From JBKHHU01 sp046539045 (lineage in GTDB: Bacteria > Planctomycetota > Phycisphaerae > SM23-33): DNA of 7,788 bases. The position numbers and the translations under genes are program-made. The notes under the pieces are model-generated. The model ran no database searches and had not been told where the DNA came from. It was given only the letters and a program-made list of their open reading frames with translations. The stretch covers positions 1 through 7,788 of the forward strand of contig JBKHHU010000166.1 in assembly GCA_046539045.1 (NCBI GenBank), given 5' to 3'. Positions 1 through 5,534 of this stretch are shown here, one piece after another; position 1 is the stretch's first letter, and every line of letters starts with the position of its first letter.

Positions 1-623
1 GAATGGGCCGCCTCGCCGACGCTGGGCGATTTCCACGCAACCTTGCCGGTCTCGCGCTCGCAGGCGACGATGCCGACGGTCTTGGATTGCGGAGCGAGAA
101 TTACCCACTCCTTGTACAGCAGCGGAGCCGACGCATGCCCCCACCGCACTGAGCGGATGCCGAAATCGTCCTTGTAGCTCTTGGCCCAGACGACCTGCTT
201 GCTTTTGCGGTCAAGACAATGCACGTGCCCGAATGGTCCGACGGTGTAGACGCGCTTGTCGTCCACCGCAGGGACAGCCCGGGCGCCCTGGAACTTCTGA
301 GAGCCCTTGGCCTCGTAGGAGAACTTCCAGACCTCCTTGCCGGTCTTCAGGTCGATGCAGTAGACAAGATCCCGCTCCTTGCCCTCCCGGTCCATAATGT
401 AGACGCGGCCGTCCTTGACGGCGGCCCCGCCGTACCCGGGCTCAAGATCGAACTGCCAGTGAAGCTTCGGTCCCTTCTCAGGCCAGGACTGGGCAAGGTT
501 CTCTTTGGGTTCGACCATCGCATTGCGATTCGGCCCCAGAAACTCCGGCCAGTCGGCCAGGGCAACCGCGGCGACGATGGCCAGCAGGACGAACATGGAC
601 GCGGTATAGATGCGAGCTTTCAT
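1..623 (-). CDS. Secreted PQQ-like beta-propeller repeat protein, N-terminal 207 codons (cut by window edge)
   Basis: The reading frame opens with ATG at 623 and runs off the left edge, so only the N-terminal 207 residues are visible. Residues 1-23 form a signal peptide (MKAR, then a hydrophobic core, then ALA before DW), so the protein is exported to the periplasm or beyond. The mature part starts with D-W-P-E-F-L-G-P-N-R, a hallmark of the large planctomycete family of PQQ-like (BamB/quinoprotein-type) propellers. Three propeller-blade repeats follow, each ending in a turn such as DLKTGKEVW, DRKSKQVVW or RETGKVAW. Such blades are structural; the name does not mean that pyrroloquinoline quinone is bound, and the substrate or partner cannot be told. 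The start is supported by an AAGGGAGA ribosome-binding site at 629-636. A strong terminator upstream (775-815) separates it from the glycosidase gene, so it is probably transcribed on its own. Confidence 0.85.
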   Translation of the reverse strand, partial: MKARIYTASMFVLLAIVAAVALADWPEFLGPNRNAMVEPKENLAQSWPEKGPKLHWQFDLEPGYGGAAVKDGRVYIMDREGKERDLVYCIDLKTGKEVWKFSYEAKGSQKFQGARAVPAVDDKRVYTVGPFGHVHCLDRKSKQVVWAKSYKDDFGIRSVRWGHASAPLLYKEWVILAPQSKTVGIVACERETGKVAWKSPSVGEAAH

Positions 624-652
624 GACGATCTCCCTTCGCTGAGCGTTTTGAT

Positions 653-682
653 ATGCTAGCAGATCGGGACATCGAAAAACAA
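653..682 (-). promoter_or_regulatory. Candidate sigma70-type promoter of the left PQQ-like gene
   Basis: On the minus strand TTGTTT (677-682) lies 18 bases before TAGCAT (653-658), about 30 bases upstream of the PQQ-like start codon. The match is modest (3/6 and 4/6 to the consensus). The location between the preceding terminator and the gene is what makes it plausible. Planctomycete promoters are poorly characterised, so this is a weak call. Confidence 0.3.
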
Positions 683-774
683 GCTGCCCATCCGGTTCGC
701 CCTTGGTCCACTACCGGCTGCTCGCGCCGTAGTTGACCCGCTTCTGCAGAAATCTGGAACCCGACGTTCCATGG

Positions 775-815
775 AAAAACGCAGCGGCCGATCGCTTTAG
801 CCAGCGACCGGCCGC
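775..815 (-). terminator. Rho-independent terminator behind the glycosidase gene
   Basis: Arms 784-796 and 803-815 can form a 13-base-pair stem around a six-base loop (797-802). The one imperfect pair is a G-U wobble in the minus-strand transcript but an A-C mismatch in the plus-strand one, which fixes the working direction. In the minus-strand transcript the stem is followed after four bases by five T (775-779). It sits about 40 bases beyond the glycosidase stop codon at 853. This is the clearest terminator in the window. Confidence 0.85.
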
Positions 816-852
816 CTTGGTTATCTTCGTCCAGTTTGTTCCCGCATCACGG

Positions 853-3090
853 TCACTTGACCTTCACCTTCAGCTTCTTGACGGCGTCTTCATTCTCGAT
901 CTCGCCGCCCTTGACGCGTCCGGTGCGGGTCTGCTCGGCCGTGGCGAAGGGGATCTTGCCCTTCTTCCAGTCGGCCAGCGCCAGCAGCGGCCAGCGGCCG
1001 GACACGATCGGACTGACGCTCGCCACGCCGTCCTTGCGGTCGATGTTCAGTTGGGCAATCGCCATCGGCAGGCCGAACATCGCGGTGTTCCGCGGGTACC
1101 AGACCAGGTTGTTGGTCAGACTGGTCTCGGTGAAGCAGTTGGCTTTCTCCGAGCCGGGCCCGTTGGCGAACATCTGCTGGCCCCAGTACCGCTCATTGTT
1201 GGCCAGCATGTCGTGACCAAGATACGCAGCCGCCAGGTCGCGCCAGACGTTCATCGACACCCACATGTTTTCCATGTCGAGGCTGGAGTGACCGCAGCCG
1301 TAGCGGCCCATGCTCTGGCGACAGGCATTGACCACGTCCTCGCGGAGCTTGGTCTTGCTGATTCCGACGGGCAAATCGTCGATGAGCATCAGCGGCACGA
1401 GCCCATTGGTGGTGTAGAGGCTGTAGGCGTCCCAGCCGGGAAGAATCTTGTACGGCAGCGGCTCGCGGGTCCAGCAGTCGTACAGGCCTTCGGCGCTCTT
1501 GTCCAGACAGACGCCCCAGTGGTCTTCCAGCCAGCCTTCGTTGAGAGTCTTGACGGCCTTGCGGACCTCTTTGCGACACATGGAGGCGTATTCGCGATCG
1601 CCGGTCACCTCGAACATCCGCATGGCGGAGTGCAGCGCGCCGATGCGCTTCACGCCGAGGTAGACATTGTCGCGCCCATACTGGACGGCCGGGGTGGCGT
1701 CGTCGATGGTATTGGCGGTGCCGCGGTCCGGAAAGCCGTTGCCGGTCGAGTCGGTCCACATGAGGTAGTCGACCAGGTCGCGGTTGAGCTGGTTGTACTT
1801 CTTGTACAGCTCCGGTTTGCCCCACCACTCGCCGTGGGCGTACAGCAGCGTCAGGAAGTTGGAGTTTTCCTCCACGGGCATCGCGTGGTGGTAGCTCTGC
1901 CCGTTGCAGGTCCACCCGGCGCCCATGTCGTGTTCCATGATCCTGCCCGGGAAGTCCACCAGCGGGTTGCCGTTGACGTCGTCATCGGAGACGATCGACC
2001 GCCGCACCTTCTCGCCCTCGAAGTCGTTGGCGTGGTGCGACCATTCCTCGATGATCAGGTCCATCAGCTCCGGCCAGAAGGCGAAGTAGAACATCGACTC
2101 CTGGAAGGTCACGTCGACCGTGGAGTTGTACCAGCAACTGCCTTCCCAGACGCTGAAGTGTTCGGTCCGGTCGGTCTGACACCAGATGGTGCAGCCGAGA
2201 TAACTCTGGAAGCTCAGGGCGGTCAGGTCCTGGGCGCTCTTGGGGATGGACGAATCGGTCCAGAGGCTGTCGAACTTGCGCGAGGCGTCCAGCAGCTTCT
2301 TGTAATTTTTCTGTACATACTTGACCAGGTCGTCGGCGTTCTTCCAGATGGTCGTATACTTCAGCGGCATGGACTCGTGGAAGCGTTCGAACAGCGCATC
2401 GCCCATGTAGCTGACGATCGCGCAGTGGAACACCTGCTCGCCCTTGTCGGCGTCGTAGTTCGCTTCGAGCGTGCCCTTGGTGACCTTCCAGCCGTCGCCG
2501 AGCGGGACGATGTAATCGGTGGCCTGGCCGGTCAGTTTGGTTTTGCGTTCCTTCGGGTTGAACTCGAGCTTCTCGCCGCCCTCACCGGTGGTGTGGGTTT
2601 CCACGACCTTCGGCTTGTAGGACATCTTGACCTTGCCTTTGCTGGTGGCCGCCTTGATGCCGTCGATATCGAGCGTGAAGCGGATCTTGCCGGTGTGCTT
2701 CTGGTCCTTGTCCGGGTGCTCCCAGCGGCAGCGATCGATCGTCTTGACGCGGAACTCGACGATGTAACCGGGGAAGATGGAGGTCTCGACGTCCTGCGGC
2801 CAGAACGGTGCGATGATCTCCATGTCCACGCCGATCCCGAGATCCGGGCTTCGACCTTCGAACAGAAGGCCGGTCATGGTCTGGTTCTGGTCGACGTTGA
2901 AGAAGTCCTCGCCCTGTTTGGTCAGCGGAAAGGTGGTGTACTTGCCTTCGGCTTCGACACCGGCGACCCACTCACCCTTTTCCTGGCAGAGCAGCCCGAG
3001 CGAGCCGTAGCTGATCTCGCGACGGATGGGATCAAGGATCATGCTGAATCGGCTGCCGAGTCGGCCGACACATGTGGACATCAGTGGCAT
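853..3090 (-). CDS. Clan GH-O-like glycosidase (related to GH52 beta-xylosidase and GH116), probably cytoplasmic
   Basis: This 745-residue protein looks like a retaining glycosidase of the (alpha/alpha)6-barrel type. The N-terminal 290 or so residues are beta-rich, followed by a helical catalytic domain. By eye it aligns with Geobacillus GH52 beta-xylosidase as I remember it: V-W-E-G-S (E316) matches the nucleophile motif, N-S-T-V-D follows it, H-D-M-G (387-390) is shared, T-I-D-D (D463) matches the acid/base T-Y-D, then R-D-N-V-Y-L-G, and W-Y-P-R near the end. The spacing of the two catalytic residues, 147, is close to 160 in GH52. G-F-P-D before D463 also recalls GH116, and MPVEEN (404-409) recalls the related glutaminase-A/DUF4965 proteins. 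The true substrate is therefore open: xylosides, glucosides or something else. I placed the start at 3090 because AGGAGAG lies at 3097-3103; the open frame extends 26 codons further upstream without a ribosome-binding site. No signal peptide is visible. The C-terminus is lysine-rich. Confidence 0.75.
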   Translation of the reverse strand: MPLMSTCVGRLGSRFSMILDPIRREISYGSLGLLCQEKGEWVAGVEAEGKYTTFPLTKQGEDFFNVDQNQTMTGLLFEGRSPDLGIGVDMEIIAPFWPQDVETSIFPGYIVEFRVKTIDRCRWEHPDKDQKHTGKIRFTLDIDGIKAATSKGKVKMSYKPKVVETHTTGEGGEKLEFNPKERKTKLTGQATDYIVPLGDGWKVTKGTLEANYDADKGEQVFHCAIVSYMGDALFERFHESMPLKYTTIWKNADDLVKYVQKNYKKLLDASRKFDSLWTDSSIPKSAQDLTALSFQSYLGCTIWCQTDRTEHFSVWEGSCWYNSTVDVTFQESMFYFAFWPELMDLIIEEWSHHANDFEGEKVRRSIVSDDDVNGNPLVDFPGRIMEHDMGAGWTCNGQSYHHAMPVEENSNFLTLLYAHGEWWGKPELYKKYNQLNRDLVDYLMWTDSTGNGFPDRGTANTIDDATPAVQYGRDNVYLGVKRIGALHSAMRMFEVTGDREYASMCRKEVRKAVKTLNEGWLEDHWGVCLDKSAEGLYDCWTREPLPYKILPGWDAYSLYTTNGLVPLMLIDDLPVGISKTKLREDVVNACRQSMGRYGCGHSSLDMENMWVSMNVWRDLAAAYLGHDMLANNERYWGQQMFANGPGSEKANCFTETSLTNNLVWYPRNTAMFGLPMAIAQLNIDRKDGVASVSPIVSGRWPLLALADWKKGKIPFATAEQTRTGRVKGGEIENEDAVKKLKVKVK

Positions 3091-3096
3091 ATTCTT

Positions 3097-3103
3097 CTCT
3101 CCT
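3097..3103 (-). promoter_or_regulatory. Ribosome-binding site fixing the glycosidase start
   Basis: AGGAGAG on the minus strand ends six bases before the ATG at 3090. No comparable site precedes the in-frame ATG at 3168. This decides for the 745-residue form. Confidence 0.75.
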
Positions 3104-3170
3104 GCTGGGTAATCGGAACAACTGCGCCCGCTGCACCTGTACGCCACGGCGCAAGGCAACGGGAACACGG

Positions 3171-3199
3171 AATCTACATTCCCGAGCCCTGAACTTCAA
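3171..3199 (-). promoter_or_regulatory. Candidate sigma70-type promoter of the glycosidase gene
   Basis: On the minus strand TTGAAG (3194-3199) is separated by exactly 17 bases from TAGATT (3171-3176). Both hexamers match the consensus at 4/6. It would give a leader of roughly 75 bases before the glycosidase ATG at 3090. Together with the terminator at 775-815 it suggests a single-gene transcription unit. Confidence 0.45.
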
Positions 3200-3398
3200 A
3201 GAGAAACTCCGCGCGGTCGATACGGGCCCTGCCACTGTGGGTGTCTCAGTCGCCGGCGGTGCTGCCGTGTGCGAATCGGTAACCAACCCGATGACCAACG
3301 CGCCGAACACGAACAGGACGTGCAACTGGATCGGGTCGTCACCCAAGGTGGAGCCTTGGATAGACAGGAACGCCACGGCGATGGAGATCAGCACGGGG

Positions 3399-3860
3399 TC
3401 AACCGGCGCCGTCGGCGGGCATGCCTTCCTGCTGGGTCACATCATGGTCGCAGATGTCGGCGCCGGTGTCCAATACGTCCTGCAGACTCATTGAGGAGAG
3501 TTTCTCCCGCATCTGCTCCTGCAGGTCCTGCCAGACCGGGCGGACGGGGCAATCTTCCTTCTCGCACTGCGGCGGGTCGGTGGTGCAGTAGTTCAGGGCC
3601 AGTTCGCCCTCGATACCCTCGATGATGTCCAGCAGCGAGATGTCGGCCGGCTCCTTGGCCAGCAGGTATCCCCCGTGCTTGCCGCGAACCGGCGTGACCA
3701 GCCCGACGCGAGCCAGCGAAGAGAAGAGCTTTGTCAGATATTGCTTGGGCAGGTCGCGTTCCGCGCAGATCGTTTTCAGAGGCGTCGGCCCCTCGCCATG
3801 GTGCATCGCCAGTACGATCGAACCACGAACCGCCAGTTCCGCCGCAGGAGTCAGTCTCAT
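3399..3860 (-). CDS. Rrf2-family transcriptional regulator, probably Fe-S cluster binding
   Basis: This 153-residue protein is a typical Rrf2/IscR/NsrR-family repressor or sensor. It opens with MRLTPAAELAVRG, followed by the winged helix-turn-helix (recognition region near L37-P-K-Q-Y-L-T-K-L-F, wing at R59-G-K-H-G-G-Y). The dimerisation helix region L-L-D-I-I-E-G-I-E-G comes next. Cysteines 92, 99 and 104 sit where Fe-S members carry their cluster ligands; the spacing C-x6-C-x4-C differs by one residue from IscR (C-x5-C-x5-C). Further cysteines are at 32 and near 137. Fe-S binding is inferred from these positions. The protein would respond to redox state, nitric oxide or Fe-S status; the signal and targets are not shown by the sequence. 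The leader carries a good promoter candidate and a perfect palindrome, which fits autoregulation. The ribosome-binding site (GGGCGAG) is weak. Confidence 0.9.
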   Translation of the reverse strand: MRLTPAAELAVRGSIVLAMHHGEGPTPLKTICAERDLPKQYLTKLFSSLARVGLVTPVRGKHGGYLLAKEPADISLLDIIEGIEGELALNYCTTDPPQCEKEDCPVRPVWQDLQEQMREKLSSMSLQDVLDTGADICDHDVTQQEGMPADGAG

Positions 3861-3895
3861 TGTCTCGCCCGATATCTTGAAGTGGTTACGCTACT

Positions 3896-3907
3896 TCTGT
3901 TAACAGA
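3896..3907. promoter_or_regulatory. 12-base perfect palindrome, candidate operator of the Rrf2 gene
   Basis: TCTGTTAACAGA reads identically on both strands. It lies 36 bases before the Rrf2 ATG and about 15 bases downstream of the predicted transcription start, a position suited to repression. Rrf2 dimers bind inverted repeats and often control their own gene. That this is the operator is inference. Confidence 0.4.
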
Positions 3908-3928
3908 TAAAAGCTTTCCAATAAAACG

Positions 3929-3956
3929 ATTTTACTCTTCTGTCGGCTCCTGTCAT
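3929..3956 (-). promoter_or_regulatory. Sigma70-type promoter candidate of the Rrf2 gene
   Basis: On the minus strand ATGACA (3951-3956; 5/6) is followed after 16 bases by TAAAAT (3929-3934; 5/6). The surrounding stretch, about 3893-3970, is conspicuously AT-rich for this GC-rich region. The predicted start near 3922 gives a leader of about 60 bases containing the palindrome. Confidence 0.5.
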
Positions 3957-3994
3957 CAGAAAAAATGAGAAACATCCAGTCGGAAATGACAGCG

Positions 3995-4023
3995 GGCCGA
4001 CGGGTACCGCATGCCCGTCGGCC
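3995..4023 (-). terminator. Hairpin behind the porin gene, probable terminator
   Basis: GGCCGACGGG (3995-4004) and CCCGTCGGCC (4014-4023) form a perfect 10-base-pair stem with a nine-base loop, about 30 bases past the porin stop codon. A T-rich run follows only some 30 bases later on the minus strand, so it is not a textbook intrinsic terminator. It may act with a factor or protect the mRNA end. Confidence 0.55.
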
Positions 4024-4053
4024 TCGCCGTCGATTATTCCGATTGACTTCGCG

Positions 4054-5328
4054 TCAGAAGGCGATCTGCAGCCGCAGGCCCATCACCAGTGCGTCGTCCA
4101 CGGAACTGTCCCCACCCGGGTTGCGGATCAGTTGCACCGACGGCGTCACGCTCAGCCATCCGGTGACCAGCGCGTTGTAGTACAGCTCGCAGGCCGTCTC
4201 GTGATCGGCCGTGAAACCCGCCCCGTCGGCGAGTCTGCCTCTGGCGATCCCGAAGCCCAGCACGTCCATATCACGCGTCGGAACAAGCCCGCGGTACTGC
4301 AGGCCCGCACTCCAGAAATGCTCAATCTCGTTCACATCGTCATCGGCATAACCATAGCGCCCGAACAGCCCGAGCCCCTGGCGGTCGCCGGCACTTTCGC
4401 GGTAGATCATCTGATCGACGCTGACATAGAAGCCGATGTCGTCCCGCTTTACGCTCGTCGAGCGGAATCGCTGCTTCGGTTGGGGGTCGTACCACATGCC
4501 AAGCCGGTACATACCGGGCAACTCGCCGCGAGCCGACTCCCAACTCGTCGCCAGGCCGGTTTCCAGTACGCTGAAAAAGTAGTCCGGACCGTGGAAGGCG
4601 GTATTGAGCCCCGTCTCCCGCGCGTCGGCCTGGGCGTCGGCAACTGCCGCCCCTACATACCAGCCGTCAACGGGCTCGGCGAGCATGCTTACCGCCAGAC
4701 CGTCTTCCGGGAAGGGAACGGTCGGGTTGTTCACCAGCGCGCTGTTGAGGAACTGCGTGGTCTCGTCATTGGCGTAGGCATTCCCGTCGAAGGTGGCCGG
4801 TCGATCCTGCACCTCGAACCCGCCGGTCAGATCCTGCTTTCCGACGCGGAATCGCAGTCGACCGTCCAGCAGCACCTGCTGGTAGTACAGCGAGGTGACG
4901 TCGATCGAACGGTCCCCGCCGGCGTCATCGTTCACGCCGAACAGGCTCCCGACCGACTCGGGGTTCAGCCCCTCGCCCCAGCTACCCTCTGCCCCGACAA
5001 ACATGCTCGCACCGCGGAGGCCGAAGAGCTTCTCGAAGTCCAGTTCGACTTCCAGATCATAGCTGCCGGCATGCCGGCCCGACCGGCTGTTGGTCGAAAG
5101 CCCGCCCTGAAGGTTGATCTGGTATACGTGCGTCGCATACAGCCCGATCGTGATTCCCTGCTCCTGGAGCTTCTCGCCCGCTCCCAGCCAGTTATTAAAC
5201 AGGGAACCCCGCTCGATCAGTTCTCTGCTGAAGGGCTCGGCAGGTTCCGTTTTCTCCACGGACTGGGCCAGCACAGGCCCGCTGACGATCAGCAACAACA
5301 AGACAGCGACATACAAAAGACGTTGCAT
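4054..5328 (-). CDS. OprB-family carbohydrate-selective outer-membrane porin
   Basis: This 424-residue protein resembles OprB-type porins, which let sugars diffuse through the outer membrane. A signal peptide of 21 residues (MQRLL, a leucine/valine core, PVLA before QSVE) directs it to export. The mature part starts with a helical stretch containing L-F-N-N-W-L-G, then G-I-T-I-G-L-Y-A-T-H-V-Y-Q and Y-D-L-E-V-E-L-D-F-E-K-L-F, the usual opening of the family barrel. W-Y-V-G-A-A-V-A-D-A-Q-A and G-L-G-L-F-G-R-Y-G-Y-A follow at the expected places. The chain ends in a strand with a C-terminal phenylalanine (L-R-L-Q-I-A-F), the outer-membrane assembly signal. Length fits the family. The start is supported by GGAGAA at 5335-5340. 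It is divergent from the gene at 5535. Selectivity for a given sugar cannot be read from the sequence. Confidence 0.88.
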   Translation of the reverse strand: MQRLLYVAVLLLLIVSGPVLAQSVEKTEPAEPFSRELIERGSLFNNWLGAGEKLQEQGITIGLYATHVYQINLQGGLSTNSRSGRHAGSYDLEVELDFEKLFGLRGASMFVGAEGSWGEGLNPESVGSLFGVNDDAGGDRSIDVTSLYYQQVLLDGRLRFRVGKQDLTGGFEVQDRPATFDGNAYANDETTQFLNSALVNNPTVPFPEDGLAVSMLAEPVDGWYVGAAVADAQADARETGLNTAFHGPDYFFSVLETGLATSWESARGELPGMYRLGMWYDPQPKQRFRSTSVKRDDIGFYVSVDQMIYRESAGDRQGLGLFGRYGYADDDVNEIEHFWSAGLQYRGLVPTRDMDVLGFGIARGRLADGAGFTADHETACELYYNALVTGWLSVTPSVQLIRNPGGDSSVDDALVMGLRLQIAF

Positions 5329-5397
5329 TGGTTCTTCTCCAAAATCTCTACTGAATGAACACTTCTCAGGCTGCAGTATCGGTCAGTCGGGGCAGCG

Positions 5398-5412
5398 AGA
5401 ATGAGCCATTCT
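5398..5412. promoter_or_regulatory. Inverted repeat between the divergent porin and secreted-protein genes
   Basis: AGAATG and CATTCT are perfect complements around a three-base spacer. The site lies 70 bases upstream of the porin start and about 90 bases upstream of the plus-strand gene's predicted transcription start. It could be a regulator-binding site serving the porin. No clear porin promoter could be assigned nearby. Confidence 0.3.
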
Positions 5413-5457
5413 GTCAGGCAGGGAAAATGTCCTGTTGCGGAGGACTCGGCTTGTGCA

Positions 5458-5485
5458 TTGCGGCGAAACCGACATCCGGTACAAT
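5458..5485 (+). promoter_or_regulatory. Candidate sigma70-type promoter of the gene at 5535
   Basis: TTGCGG (5458-5463) is followed after 16 bases by TACAAT (5480-5485), a 5/6 match to the -10 consensus. Transcription would begin near 5492, giving a leader of about 40 bases. The -35 match is poor (3/6). Confidence 0.45.
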
Positions 5486-5524
5486 GGTTAAGACTAAAGG
5501 CACCCCGCCGTTTTCACCGTTGTT

Positions 5525-5528
5525 GGAG
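5525..5528 (+). promoter_or_regulatory. Ribosome-binding site fixing the start at 5535
   Basis: GGAG lies six bases before the ATG at 5535. It directly abuts the in-frame ATG at 5529, which is too close to use. The predicted promoter also lies downstream of the upstream in-frame ATG at 5355. Confidence 0.65.
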
Positions 5529-5534
5529 ATGAAC

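Larger units (their letters stand above)
3091..3398. other. 308-base gap between the Rrf2 and glycosidase genes
   Basis: It holds the candidate glycosidase promoter and ribosome-binding site, but no convincing terminator for the Rrf2 gene. The half next to Rrf2 contains a minus-strand frame from a GTG at 3394, four bases past the Rrf2 stop. Its first 44 codons are hydrophobic and mostly end in G or C, but no ribosome-binding site precedes it. The frame runs on to 3032, overlapping the start of the glycosidase, and its second half has the look of non-coding sequence. I do not call it a gene. Confidence 0.5.

Noticed and set aside
3091..3168. A 26-codon N-terminal extension of the glycosidase
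   Set aside because: The ATG at 3168 lacks a ribosome-binding site and lies very close to the predicted transcription start, while the ATG at 3090 has a good site.
733..3192. An 819-codon open frame on the plus strand opposite the glycosidase gene
   Set aside because: It is the antisense of the glycosidase. GC-rich third positions remove stops on the opposite strand. Its translation is low-complexity (V, L, A, G, H-rich) with no recognisable motif, and the minus strand carries clear family motifs, a ribosome-binding site and a terminator.
3343..3359. CCAAGG-TGGAG-CCTTGG hairpin downstream of the Rrf2 gene
   Set aside because: Only six base pairs and no T-run follow, so it is too weak to call a terminator.
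4132..5358. A 408-codon plus-strand frame opposite the porin gene
   Set aside because: It is a shadow of the porin, which has a signal peptide, family motifs, a C-terminal phenylalanine and a ribosome-binding site on the minus strand.
5355..5534. A longer N-terminus for the plus-strand secreted protein starting at 5355
   Set aside because: No ribosome-binding site is seen, it would bury the signal peptide 60 residues inside, and the promoter candidate at 5458-5485 lies downstream of that ATG.
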